Positions 16,576 to 26,000 of a DNA stretch of 64,000 nt are shown in pieces; within the stretch, counting starts at the first letter, position 1; every line of letters begins with the position of its first letter. The translations under genes were made by a program, and so were the position numbers. The notes below the pieces were generated by a model, which had not been told where the DNA came from, ran no database searches, and was given only the letters and a program-made list of their open reading frames with translations. The stretch is taken from positions 23,262 through 87,261 of the forward strand of contig JAABRD010000020.1 of NCBI GenBank assembly GCA_011391085.1. The letters run 5' to 3'. This DNA is from Thiotrichaceae bacterium (GTDB lineage: Bacteria > Pseudomonadota > Gammaproteobacteria > Beggiatoales > Beggiatoaceae).

Positions 16576-17085
16576 TTAAGATAACGGATGGTTTCTCTTT
16601 TTTTCCCATGAAGTGTGTTTAACAAAAGCGGCATAGGTAGCCACCATGACAAATAGGAGTATCTCAGTGGCTATCATAAACCAACCTATGTTTCCATCAC
16701 TCACCTGACATTTCAAGTAAATGATTAAACAAAACACTATCATTAACGGTGGCAGAACATGAATAACAAGTCCCTTAAGAAGGCCTGAAGCGGTTTTTCT
16801 GCCAAGAATGGCCGCAAAGTCTTTCTCAAAAAAGAAGTTATCTATTACTAATGTGGTGCTAATCACCATTGAAAAAAGCACTATCTCGCCATCTGAAAGA
16901 AGATAGTCAAAAAACGAATGTTTTTTCTCAAAGCAACACTGAATGACCATCCTTGCGATGATGGGAATAAACAAAGCCCATAAACATGTCAGCAAAAACC
17001 AAAGATAACCATCTTTATATAAGATGATATAGTTTTTTGTTATTGACCACAATTGATAAAAAAAACTATATAGATATTGTTTCAT
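16576..17085 (-). CDS. Four-helix membrane protein of the cassette (copy 1)
   Basis: A 169-residue protein starting MKQYLYSFFYQL. I chose ATG 17085 because GGGGA lies seven bases before it; two further in-frame ATGs lie just upstream. Four membrane segments match those of the gene at 14814 (LWFLLTCLWALFIPIIARMV, GEIVLFSMVISTTLVIDNFF, LPPLMIVFCLIIYL, ATEILLFVMVATYAAFVK). It is the first gene of the cassette and lies 84 bases after the dsbC-like stop, from which it is separated by a palindromic repeat. The family is not recognised. Confidence 0.68.
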   Translation of the reverse strand: MKQYLYSFFYQLWSITKNYIILYKDGYLWFLLTCLWALFIPIIARMVIQCCFEKKHSFFDYLLSDGEIVLFSMVISTTLVIDNFFFEKDFAAILGRKTASGLLKGLVIHVLPPLMIVFCLIIYLKCQVSDGNIGWFMIATEILLFVMVATYAAFVKHTSWEKKRNHPLS

Positions 17086-17109
17086 ACTCATTCCCCACAT
17101 AAATATTCA

Positions 17110-17162
17110 AAAGTCCAATGCGCAACTCTGTCTGACAAAGCTACGCTTTGGACTCCTGGATA
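17110..17162. repeat. GACAAAGCTACGCTTTGGACTCC-type hairpin repeat
   Basis: GACAAAGCTACGCTTTGGAC with flanking GTCCAA forms a short hairpin between the dsbC-like gene and the membrane/ATPase cassette. The same motif recurs at about 26341, 33191, 39170, 39827, 51852, 53761 and 56681. Confidence 0.6.
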
Positions 17163-17169
17163 TTGAACG

Positions 17170-18390
17170 TTATTTAGCCGTAGTAGTTCGTCCCTTTCCT
17201 AACAACGGCAAATCTCGATTGAGGAGATAAGGAATCAACCGTTCTGGAGGGACATAACCTGGGATTAATTCGCCCGTGGATAACAATAGGGCGGGCGTGC
17301 CAGTGACTCCGACCTTCTTGCCCAATTCATATTGCTTATCTATCGAATTATCGCACGTCGCGGATTTCACCGCCCGCCCAGCTTTGGCGTCAGTCATTGT
17401 TTCTTGCGGGTTTTCCGCACACCAGACGGAGACCATTTTCTTATAGGTTTCTGAACCTATGCCAGCACGGGGAAAAGCCAGATAACGAACTTTGATGCCA
17501 GCCTCATTGAGTTTGCCAACCGCCTCTTGATGGAATTTGGCGCAGTAGCCACAATCCACATCGGTAAAGACGTTGAGAGTGGCCTTAACATCACCTTTAG
17601 GGGCAAAGACCACGAGGTCTTTTTCGTCCAACGTTTTAATGGCATCCGCCCGCATTTTATCTCGTTTGTCTTCGGTGATATTTCGTCCGGTCTGGGTGTC
17701 TCGCAAGTCCCCCATGAGTAGATAGCGGCCATCGGCGCTGACATAAACCACTTCCGATTCTATCGCTGCTTCATATACTCCAGGAATAGGGGCTACCGTG
17801 ATGGAGATTTTTTCTGGCGGTGCTTTGACAATCCGTTTGAGAGTTTCTTTGACCGTGTTTGGTACCGTGTGCGGAGTTTCTTCGACAGGGGTGCTAGACA
17901 CATCCTCTTCCATAGTCGTGATGAAGTTGAGTAATTCGGCCATTTCCTTGGGCGTCATCTTGTTGAGGCTGTTTAGGATTTTTTCCTTGTAGGGATTATC
18001 TTCAAGGGGAGTATTCGACACGTCTTCTCCCATAGTGGTGATGAAATTAAGTAGTTCTGCAACCTCTTTCGCACTCATTTTGCTAAGGGCGTTGAGGGCC
18101 TTTTTCTTTTTGGCAGAGGTTTCCTCTTCTGGGGGAGTAGAGGAAGACGGAGAAGGCGTTGTTTGGGCCGCTGGGTCGGCAACGGTTTTGGTAGCTGGGG
18201 ATGCAGTTGGGAAGTCTGCTGAGGAAGTCGTCGCACCAGGTAATGGTTCAGCAGTTGGCGTACTTGGTGGAACCGACGGTGTGGGGGCAACTTGATCTTG
18301 GGGGGTTACTTCAGTAGATTCCTCAAGGGCAAACGTGGTAGTTGCAGTGCAAACTGTCAATAGGACGAGTATGAAAGGATAAATACGCAT
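17170..18390 (-). CDS. dsbC: DsbC/DsbG-like periplasmic disulfide isomerase with long N-terminal extension
   Basis: A 406-residue protein, much longer than E. coli DsbC (236). The signal peptide (MRIYPFILVLLTVCTATTTFA) leads into a Pro/Thr/Ser-rich linker (about 25-90). Two 40-residue repeats follow (SKMSAKEVAELLNFITTMGE and NKMTPKEMAELLNFITTMEE). The DsbC N-terminal dimer domain comes next (APIPGVYEAAIESEVVYVSA). The thioredoxin-fold catalytic domain has CGYC in FTDVDCGYCAKFH and the cis-proline loop GTPALL. The enzyme rearranges wrong disulfides in the periplasm. The start has AGAGGAAC upstream. The extension and its repeats are unusual for the family. Confidence 0.85.
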   Translation of the reverse strand: MRIYPFILVLLTVCTATTTFALEESTEVTPQDQVAPTPSVPPSTPTAEPLPGATTSSADFPTASPATKTVADPAAQTTPSPSSSTPPEEETSAKKKKALNALSKMSAKEVAELLNFITTMGEDVSNTPLEDNPYKEKILNSLNKMTPKEMAELLNFITTMEEDVSSTPVEETPHTVPNTVKETLKRIVKAPPEKISITVAPIPGVYEAAIESEVVYVSADGRYLLMGDLRDTQTGRNITEDKRDKMRADAIKTLDEKDLVVFAPKGDVKATLNVFTDVDCGYCAKFHQEAVGKLNEAGIKVRYLAFPRAGIGSETYKKMVSVWCAENPQETMTDAKAGRAVKSATCDNSIDKQYELGKKVGVTGTPALLLSTGELIPGYVPPERLIPYLLNRDLPLLGKGRTTTAK

Positions 18391-18417
18391 AAGAGTTCCT
18401 CTGGTTAGGGTTGGGAG

Positions 18418-18906
18418 TTAATCGCGAAAATTGATATGTTGTAGAGGCAAATTGAAATCCTCTGATTGGGTTCGAAGTAACGCTATCACCTGTTGTAATT
18501 CATCACGTTTCTTACCGCTGACACGTACTTGGTCTGCTTGAATAGCCGCTTGTACCTTGATTTTACTGTCTTTGATCAGCTTGGTAATTTTCTTCGCTAG
18601 GTCCTGGGGGATACCTTGTTTAATGGTGATAGGTAATCTGGCACGCCGGTTTTGGGTTTCGGGTTGCCCGATGTCTAAGGCGGCAATATCAATGCCGCGT
18701 TTGGCCGTTTTTTTCTGCAAGATGTCTATCATCTGCTTGAGTTGAAATTCGTTTTGGGCATGTAGTGTCAACGTCTCCTTGGTGTGTTCCACACGCGCAT
18801 CGGCATCTTTAAAGTCAAAGCGGGCGGTGATTTCACGATTGGTTTGGTCGATCGCATTGGCCAATTCGTGTAAGTCGACTTCGGAGACAATATCAAATGA
18901 GGGCAT
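18418..18906 (-). CDS. yajQ: YajQ family nucleotide-binding protein
   Basis: A 162-residue YajQ/DUF520 protein. It begins with the family hallmark MPSFDIVSEVDLHELANAID and REITARFDFK, continues with EFQLKQMIDILQKKTAKRGI and ends with a second ferredoxin-like half (KVQAAIQADQVRVSGKKRDE). Some family members bind cyclic di-GMP and act with transcription factors, while others bind nucleic acids. Length is as expected. The start has CCAGGAAAT upstream. It lies 27 bases before the dsbC-like start, so the two may be cotranscribed. Confidence 0.92.
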   Translation of the reverse strand: MPSFDIVSEVDLHELANAIDQTNREITARFDFKDADARVEHTKETLTLHAQNEFQLKQMIDILQKKTAKRGIDIAALDIGQPETQNRRARLPITIKQGIPQDLAKKITKLIKDSKIKVQAAIQADQVRVSGKKRDELQQVIALLRTQSEDFNLPLQHINFRD

Positions 18907-18965
18907 AGTGAGTCATTTCCTGGTGGTTGTCTCGTTAAGTGGTGGTCTGAATCAGAACGGTTAGA

Positions 18966-19110
18966 ATCTGTTTTGGGATAAATACGGAGTTCCACGGGGT
19001 CTCAAAACGGGTTTTGGGACGAGAGCATTTGTCCCAAAACGGGTTTTGGGACGAGAGCATTTGTCATATTTTGGGACGAGAGCGTTTGTCCCAAAACGGG
19101 TTTTGGGATT
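18966..19110. repeat. Direct repeats of CCAAAACGGGTTTTGGGACGAGAGC
   Basis: About four direct copies, each containing the palindrome CCCAAAACGGGTTTTGGG followed by ACGAGAGCATTTGT, fill the gap between rplS and yajQ. One copy is missing its left half. The repeated palindromes could form hairpins that end the rpsP-rplS transcript. Confidence 0.75.
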
Positions 19111-19182
19111 CCAAATTTGCATTGGTACTTAATTCTTTCCGTGCTTCCCATTCTGATTCAGACTATTTGTGTATAAAGCCAG

Positions 19183-19557
19183 TTATTTACGAGAATCCTT
19201 CTTGGCGGGAATTTTCTCTTTAATCCGGGCGGCTTTACCACGTAGGTTTCGCATATAGTAGAGTTTGGCACGTCGAACTTTGCCACGTCGTTTGATTTCG
19301 ACGCTGTCAACGAGGTGACTATAGACGGGAAATACCCGTTCCACGCCCTCCCCATGGGAAATTTTGCGGACTGTGAAGGAGGAGTTATAGCCGCGATTGC
19401 GTTTGGCAATCACTAAACCTTCAAAGGCTTGTAAACGTTCGCGGTCTCCTTCTTTGACCTTGATTTGGACAATGATGGTGTCACCTGGGCCAAAATGAGG
19501 CAGTTGTTTATTGCCCATCTGTTCTTTTTCCCAGGTAGCAATCAGCGGATGTGTCAT
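19183..19557 (-). CDS. rplS: 50S ribosomal protein L19
   Basis: A 124-residue L19 protein at the 30S-50S interface. It shows [59 protein letters not shown] and the basic [17 protein letters not shown] end. The ATG overlaps the trmD stop (ATGA) and is preceded by AGGAG inside trmD. It is the last gene of the rpsP-rimM-trmD-rplS operon, whose order is conserved in bacteria. Confidence 0.97.
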   Translation of the reverse strand: MTHPLIATWEKEQMGNKQLPHFGPGDTIIVQIKVKEGDRERLQAFEGLVIAKRNRGYNSSFTVRKISHGEGVERVFPVYSHLVDSVEIKRRGKVRRAKLYYMRNLRGKAARIKEKIPAKKDSRK

Positions 19558-20309
19558 GGTGTCAATTCTCCTATTCGTTGTTCGTTGATAAATTCATTTA
19601 ACAATGTTTGTTGGGTTGCGGTTAAAGTGACTTTGTCTAATAAGTCTGGACGTTTTAACCAAGTCCGTCCTAACGCTTGTTTCTGTCGCCAGCGTTCAAT
19701 TTCAGCGTGGTGTCCAGTCAGTAAAATGGCTGGTACAATTTGTCCGTCAAGTTCTTCTGGGCGGGTGTAGTGTGGACAATCTAGTAGTCCTGTATAAAAA
19801 GAATCTTGGGCCGCCGATTGGTCATGGCCTAACGCGCCTGGAAGGCGGCGCGTGAGGACATCTATGATGACCATAGCGGCTAGTTCTCCACCACTTAATA
19901 CATAGTCGCCGATCGACCATTCTTCATCAATGTCTCGTTCAATTAGTCGTTCATCGATGCCTTCATAGCGACCTGTGACGAGAAGTAGTTTTGGGTAATT
20001 CAATAATCTTTCGGTCCCTTCTTGGTCTAAACGTCGACCTTGGGGGGATAGATAAATGACTCGTGTCTCTTGACCCAGGGTGGCCCGGGCGGCCTGAATA
20101 GCGGCACGCAGAGGTGGCACTAACATGACCATGCCCGGTCCGCCTCCGTAAGGTCTATCATCTACTTGACGATAGTTGTCAGTCGTGAAGTCACGCGGAT
20201 TCCACAAGTCCAGTTTGAGGATGCCTTTATCGAGGGCGCGGGCAGTGATGCCACCACAATAGAGGGCTTCAAACATTTCTGGAAAGAGGGTGATAACGCC
20301 GATGTACAT
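19554..20309 (-). CDS. trmD: tRNA (guanine-N1)-methyltransferase
   Basis: A 251-residue TrmD, which uses S-adenosylmethionine to make m1G37 next to certain tRNA anticodons and so prevents frameshifting. The SPOUT-fold knot region reads [29 protein letters not shown] and [20 protein letters not shown]. The N terminus [20 protein letters not shown] and [10 protein letters not shown] are diagnostic. It follows rimM after a 118-base gap that carries a hairpin and a family E fragment, and is translationally coupled to rplS. Confidence 0.97.
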   Translation of the reverse strand: MYIGVITLFPEMFEALYCGGITARALDKGILKLDLWNPRDFTTDNYRQVDDRPYGGGPGMVMLVPPLRAAIQAARATLGQETRVIYLSPQGRRLDQEGTERLLNYPKLLLVTGRYEGIDERLIERDIDEEWSIGDYVLSGGELAAMVIIDVLTRRLPGALGHDQSAAQDSFYTGLLDCPHYTRPEELDGQIVPAILLTGHHAEIERWRQKQALGRTWLKRPDLLDKVTLTATQQTLLNEFINEQRIGELTP

Positions 20310-20349
20310 GGGATTTCAAGTCATGAAGTGGGTGACCAGTTTATGTTTA

Positions 20350-20425
20350 GGACTGGCAGTCCTTTAAGGACTGCCAGTCCTGACTTCTCCTCACCCAGAT
20401 GGAGTAGAGGCTTTAGCCGGTTCCA
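20350..20425. repeat. Hairpin GGACTGGCAGTCC plus family E fragment inside the operon
   Basis: GGACTGGCAGTCCTTTAAGG folds with GGACTGCCAGTCC, and a single GGAGTAGAGGCTTTAGCCGG follows. It lies between rimM and trmD, where the operon is normally tight, so the repeats were inserted between cotranscribed genes. Similar GGACTGCCAGTCC motifs occur near 26370 and 37555. Confidence 0.7.
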
Positions 20426-20427
20426 AT

Positions 20428-20940
20428 TTAATAGTCGACTTCCCAATCCACTCGAATCCAGCGTTTGGATAAATCTATTTCCAATATCACTCGGTCCGGT
20501 AAAAATGGAATCAGCCGTTCGGGTGTACCTTCTCCTTTGACCACCAGGACATCATTGGCACCAGTTTCCAATAGGGAAACGACTTGACCAAACGTGATAC
20601 CTTCGGAATTTATCACGGTCAAGCCGATTAAATCGGCCCAATAATATTCTCCCTCTAACGTAGGTGGTAATTGCCCACGATCCACGGCAATGTCTGCGCC
20701 CAAAAAACGTGCGGCAGTGTCACGGTCTTGACAAGATTCCAACCGGGCAAGGATCCCTTTACCATAAGCCTGTCTTTCTGCTACCATGACGTTTTGCCAT
20801 TGTCCATGCAGACCCAGTTGCCAAGGCGAATAGGTCAAAATATTAGTTCTAGGGTTAGTATAAGAATAGACTTTGACCCAGCCGCGTACTCCGTATAGGC
20901 TTACAATTTTTCCTACGATGATTGGTATGAATGGTGACAT
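20428..20940 (-). CDS. rimM: Ribosome maturation factor RimM
   Basis: A 170-residue RimM, which binds S19 and assists maturation of the 30S head. The N-terminal beta-barrel is seen in IIVGKIVSLYGVRGWVKVYS and the PRC-barrel half in EYYWADLIGLTVINSEGITF, VVSLLETGANDVLVVKGEG and RLIPFLPDRVILEIDLSKRW. Its end VDWEVDY resembles the usual acidic/aromatic RimM tail. It lies 65 bases after rpsP, with a hairpin in the gap. Confidence 0.96.
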   Translation of the reverse strand: MSPFIPIIVGKIVSLYGVRGWVKVYSYTNPRTNILTYSPWQLGLHGQWQNVMVAERQAYGKGILARLESCQDRDTAARFLGADIAVDRGQLPPTLEGEYYWADLIGLTVINSEGITFGQVVSLLETGANDVLVVKGEGTPERLIPFLPDRVILEIDLSKRWIRVDWEVDY

Positions 20941-20950
20941 TGCCTGACTT

Positions 20951-20984
20951 AGGGAAACTCAGTTTTTTCAAAAAACTGAGTTTC
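20951..20984. repeat. GAAACTCAG hairpin between rpsP and rimM
   Basis: GAAACTCAGTTTTTTCAAAA with AACTGAGTTTC forms a stem-loop of the same family as those at 1150 and 38563. Inside an operon it may attenuate or process the transcript, reducing downstream genes relative to rpsP. Confidence 0.6.
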
Positions 20985-21005
20985 TTTTCTACGCTTGAAC
21001 TTAAA

Positions 21006-21338
21006 TTAAGCGGTGGCCCCAGCCATGGCAACGTCCGCAGGTGCATTTTCGACCGGCGGATTCTCCGCTTTGGGGGTATCAACTAAAGCCGGCGGAGTTT
21101 TCATCATCTCCTTGATTAACTGGGCAACCCGATCAGACGGCTGGGCACCGGTCTTTAACCAGTATTGGAGACGTGGTGAATTGACACGCAAAGGCTCCTG
21201 CTTTGCTACGGCAATAGGATTAAAAAAGCCTAAGCGTTCAATATACCGCCCATCGCGGCGATTGCGTGAATCAGTGACAACGATATGGTAAAACGGACGT
21301 TTTTTGGTACCGGCACGACTTAAACGAATTGTAACCAT
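21006..21338 (-). CDS. rpsP: 30S ribosomal protein S16
   Basis: A 110-residue S16 ([56 protein letters not shown]). The usual body ends near residue 85. An Ala/Pro/Val-rich tail ([20 protein letters not shown]) extends it. It is the first gene of the operon, and a TATAAT-like box lies in the upstream 60 bases. Confidence 0.97.
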   Translation of the reverse strand: MVTIRLSRAGTKKRPFYHIVVTDSRNRRDGRYIERLGFFNPIAVAKQEPLRVNSPRLQYWLKTGAQPSDRVAQLIKEMMKTPPALVDTPKAENPPVENAPADVAMAGATA

Positions 21339-21576
21339 GCTATTTTATATATCCTGTAATGTTACTTTAGGGTAGTGAAATTGACTATTATATGAGATGA
21401 AAAAGTCATTTTGGAAGGGGGCCACCGAAAGAAACTGGGTTGTTAGAAAATACTTTTTTGTAGTATCCGTATTTTTGTAATTAGGCAAAACATAAAAATT
21501 CAATTTTGCAATATGCTCTTTTCTAAACCTTAACTGTCTAGGAAAGATAGGTATTTCAGGGTATCAACATTATTTT

Positions 21577-21765
21577 ATGAAAAAATCTGAACTTTGCTTA
21601 AAATTCATGGAAATCGCCGCACACTTAGTTCGAACTGAAGTCGAACAAAATAAATTTATTCATGAAAGCGGTTCTTATGATGAACAAGAAGCCAGTGTCA
21701 AAAAATTATTCGATTCTCACTTAGAATTTGTTGAGAAAAAATTTTTCCAACTGATGAATAAATAA
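21577..21765 (+). CDS. Small hypothetical helical protein
   Basis: A 62-residue frame, MKKSELCLKFMEIAAHLVRT..., rich in Glu, Lys and Leu and probably all helix, ending FFQLMNK. It starts ten or so bases after a GGTATCAAC stretch and is followed within 25 bases by a strong hairpin. It lies alone between divergent rpsP and the phnD-like gene. No family is recognised; composition and the terminator make it plausible. Confidence 0.55.
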   Translation: MKKSELCLKFMEIAAHLVRTEVEQNKFIHESGSYDEQEASVKKLFDSHLEFVEKKFFQLMNK

Positions 21766-21786
21766 ATTGTCTGAATGCGGTTAAGA

Positions 21787-21818
21787 TTTGACAACTTTTC
21801 AAAAGTTGTCAAATCTCA
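21787..21818. terminator. Hairpin TTTGACAACTTTTCAAAAGTTGTCAAA
   Basis: A perfect 13-base palindrome lying between the ends of the small gene at 21577 and the convergent phnD-like gene. It is suited to terminate transcription from both sides. Confidence 0.65.
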
Positions 21819-21827
21819 TTTAAGATT

Positions 21828-22677
21828 TTACCGCAACACGGGTGCATCTTTCAAAATTGTCCGCAACGACTCATAATCGGCATCTGTTACTGACACAAAC
21901 CCCGTCAAACCTTCACTGATAGCTGCCAAAATAGTCCCTTTATCTGCCTTATTTTTCAAAGAATAAAGCGCCGGTTTCTAACTTTTTGACGATGTCACTA
22001 GGCAAATCTTTACTGGCCACCAATAAATGAGTAGAAATCGGAGGAGATAAGGCCAACGCACGGATTCCACGAGATTCATATTCATCAAAAATCTCTTGGG
22101 CCAAACAACCTGCGGTATAATCTCCCAATAATACCCCTAATACCACATTTTGTTGATTTTTCAGAAATTCATACGACCCCAACGCCGACAATTTAACCCC
22201 TGCTTGTGCCAGCATATAACTGGGAACGAGGGTATTCAGCGTAGAATCTACCGACCCAAACGCAAACCGTTTTCCAGCTAATTCACTCAAATTTTTCAAG
22301 GGGCTACTCTTGGCCACGAATATGACCCCCTGAAAAGTTGGTTTTCCTTTCATTTCATAACGTGCCAACAGCGGCTTTTTTCCATACAGGTCGACCATTT
22401 TCACATAAGGCGCCCCGCCTAAAAAAGCTAGATCAAATTTATCTTCGCCCACTTGCTTAATATGTTCATCATAATTCTTAGAAATGACAATGGCAATGGG
22501 CGCCCCTACCGCGTCACCCAAATACGTCACTAACGGCGTATATTTTTTTATCAGTTCGCCTGCGGCCAAGTAAGGCAACAGGCCAAAAGTCAAAGATTCC
22601 TTCTCGGCGGCTTTGGCAAACACATTGCTTAAAACACAATAAATTGCCAAAATACTTAGAAAATAACGACGTACCAT
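21828..22677 (-). pseudogene. PhnD-like phosphate/phosphonate-binding protein gene with a C-terminal frameshift
   Basis: The gene starts at ATG 22677 with a signal peptide (MVRRYFLSILAIYCVLSNVF) and reads as a PhnD/PstS-like solute-binding protein (LTFGLLPYLAAGELIKKYTP, KFDLAFLGGAPYVKM, SPLKNLSELAGKRFAFGSVD, LGDYTAGCLAQE). After VKKLETG the frame hits a stop at 21949. The neighbouring frame continues ALYSLKNKADKGTILAAISE then GLTGFVSVTDADYESLRTIL to a stop at 21828, which is the normal family C terminus. One extra G near 21972 explains the break. It may be a real mutation or a sequencing error. No permease or ATPase gene is adjacent. Confidence 0.78.
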
Positions 22678-22840
22678 GTGTATTACACCCACACTTTTTT
22701 TATCTAAAGCGTTTCTAAACCTAACAGAGTTAGGAAATCATTGATAATTTATAATGTATATAAACTAGAATTTTCCAAACCAGATTCGATTTTTTATTTT
22801 AAATTAAACCTCAATGATAATTCAAGTCGAAAAAACTTGA

Positions 22841-22976
22841 TATAGTGATATTTCTTCTCATTTGTACCCCCCCTGCCCCCCGCACGCGGGGGGGATGACT
22901 CCCCGCCGCGGCGGGGATGACTCCCCACCGCGTGCGGGGGGCAGGAGGGGTACAAATGGATAGGAATATTACTATA
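22841..22976. repeat. Family A ends enclosing a family B-like G/C core
   Basis: TATAGTGATATTTCT at the left and GGAATATTACTATA at the right match family A. The core, however, is a C-run/G-run palindrome (GTACCCCCCCTGCCCCCCGC and its complement) like family B. The remaining bases of 22693-23062 show no gene. Confidence 0.75.
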
Positions 22977-23062
22977 TTGTTCATACATGCAAATTTCAGG
23001 TATGCTAAATACCTCTTAGGCACTCAAATTGGCAGATTTTTCCACCATTACACTGGAACATT

Positions 23063-26000
23063 ATGATTTTAGATAAATTTATCAAACCTAAATGGCAACA
23101 TCGCAATCCTGAAGTCCGTAAATCCGCCATTGAAAAACTCAACGACGCCACCATTTTAAGCAACCTCGCGCAACATGATGAAGCTGCCGTAGTACGGCGT
23201 GTGGCGGTGCAAAAAATTGACGATTTAAATTTGCTTGAACACATTGCCCAACATGACACCGACAGCACCGTCCGCGAAGTAGCAGGGCAACGCTTTAAAA
23301 AATTGTTGTGTGGTCAAAAAGAAAATGGCCCCGACTTAAATTACCGTATCAACTGGCTAACTCGCCTCACTGACCTTGAACGATTAGAATATGTTGTGTT
23401 ACATGGACAAGAATCCGAACTGCGCCTGGCGGCCCTGCAAAAAATCGACCGTGACAGCCTCTTAGGCGACATTGCCATTGACGACCCCAGTAGCGACCTC
23501 CGAGTAGCTGCCATGGACAAAATCACCCAGCCGGCCACCCTAGAACGAGTGTTTAAAGCCTCGCGCAACCGTGATAAACGAGTCAGTCGCCTGGCCCGTG
23601 ATAAACTGGATGCTATCGTGCAACAACAAGAACGTGCTAACCATGTCCGCAAAGAAAGTCAAGCCGTCTGTGAACGCCTAGAAACCTTTGGACGCGGTCT
23701 AGGCTTGGAACAAGAATTTGCCGAACTGAAACGACTGCAAGAACGTTGGCAAGCCGTGGCCGCGGAAGCGGAACCAGACTTTCAAACGCGCTTTCAAACC
23801 GCCCAACAAGTTTTCTTAACTGTTTTTGAAGAATACCAGAAGGCCCGCGAAGTGTCGCGCCAGCGTGAACAAGCCTCCATTGACATTAAAGATCAACTCT
23901 ACCAACAGGCGAATCGTCTCTTCACTCAACTCCAATCATTGGACCGGATGGGTGAAGAAGATTATAACCACTTCTCTCAACAGCTTAACCAATTGCAAAC
24001 GCAATGGCAAGGTAATCACGCCCTCTCTGAACCGGACGCTGAACGACGCTGGCAAACCCAGTTTGCCCAACTGTGTCACAAACTTCAAGACCGGCTACAA
24101 ATTCTACGACTCTCGGACCAAGCGGCCCATGTCCTAGAAGCCCTGTGTGTGCAAGCGGAGACTTGGCAAAATGCCCCGGACCCTCTCATTGTTTCTCAAA
24201 TCGACGACCTCCAAGCGCGTTGGCAAGGCATTTCGCAACCGGATTCGAAAACGCCTCTTTTGAATCACCTCCAAAGTCGCTTCGACAAAACCTTGGAAGT
24301 CCTTCAAACACGCCTGCAAGAACAAAAGAAGCACAGTGAACAAGCCCTTCACTCGTTCAAACAACTCTTAAATAACCTCGAAGAAGCCCTCGACCGGGGC
24401 GAGTTGAAAACCGCTATTCCCCTAGAACAGCAAGCGCGGGACCTACTCAAAGACATCGAAAACATATCCAGTTACAAAAAATTCGACACCCGTCTTCAGA
24501 AAAGCACCACCAAAATCAACGAACTGCGAGGTTGGCAAAGCTGGGGTACCAAACTGGAACGAGATAAACTTTGCCAACAACTGGAAGACCTTGCCCAGAC
24601 GGAGGAAGACGATAACCCAGACGAAACCTTGCGCTTGATTCAAAAAATTCAAGACGCCTGGCGCAGACTCGGTGCCGTAGGCTACTCCCAAGACCTCAAG
24701 GAACGCTTCCAAACCGCATGTCAACAGGCTTATCAACGCTATCGCGAATATCTCTGCCAACGCATGGAAGACCTCCTGCAACAAGACGAGGAACAAACTC
24801 CACCGGAAGAACGGGCCCGGGTGATTCGAGATGCACAAACCACTTGGAAAAACCTCGGTTCCCTGGGACACTCTCAAGAACTGTGGGAACGTTTTAATAC
24901 TGCTTGCAACACGGCCTATGCACCGTGTCATATCTATTTTAATATCCAGGCCCAAGAACGTCAACAACATTTGTACGAAAAAGAAGTGGTCTGCGAACGT
25001 CTGGAAAAAGAACTGCTAACCGATTGGGATAGTCCCAATTGGAAAGAAATTTACCTATTTGTCCGCCAATGCGAACATGATTGGAAAAATCAGGGACCCG
25101 TGGACCGCAAATCCCGCAAATCCCTTCAGAAACGCTATCACAAGGCCATGCAACCTTGGCAAGCCCACTTAGATGAAGAACGTCAACGCGGTTTTCAAAT
25201 TCGTCAACATCTGATCGAACAAGTCCAAGAGGTCGCTGAAAAATTCGCCGCCGACGATCTTGACGATGCCATTGCCGAAGTCAAAAGATTGCAAACACAA
25301 TGGTACGTGGCCGTCCCAGGGACTCGTAGTGAAGAACGAGAACTTTGGAAAGCCTTTCGAAAAGCCTGCGACCTGGTGTTTGACCGGCGTCGCTTGCAAC
25401 AAGATGCCCAAAAACGTGAACTGCAAGCCAATTTGGACCAAAAAGCGGCCCTGTGTTCGAAAGTCGAAGTCCTGGCCACCTTGACCGGTGAAGAACTCAA
25501 AACTGCCCCCAGTCAAATACGAAAGATTCAAGAGGCTTTTCGAAACATTGGCCCCGTTCCCAAAAAGACCGCAGAAGCCATTGAAAGACGTTTAGAAAAC
25601 GCCTGCAAACAGGTCGAATTTCAACGCCAATCTCAACTGGCCGCAGAACAACGGCGCCAATTTGATCTCCTTCGCGACAAAGCCGCTTTTTGCACCTTAG
25701 TCGAACAAGAACTGCTTAACTCTGAACAACTTGCCGCGGCCCAACTTACCTGGGAATGCCTACCCAGGTTAGACAAACCGGAGATGGAAACCCTCATCTC
25801 GCAACGATTTGAAACGGCTTGCGCCACCCATTCCACAGGTCCACAAACTGTCTCAGAAGAGATTCTCAATACCAAAAAGATTCTCTGCTTGCGTATGGAA
25901 ATCTTAGCAGGAATAGACTCGCCTCTTGAAGAAATCGAAGCCCGGATGGCGTACCAGGTAAACCGTTTATCCGAAGCCCTGTCAGGTGGCGACAAGACCG

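Noticed and set aside
18035..18295. Plus-strand frame within the dsbC-like gene
   Set aside because: A shadow of the Pro/Thr-rich linker on the opposite strand.
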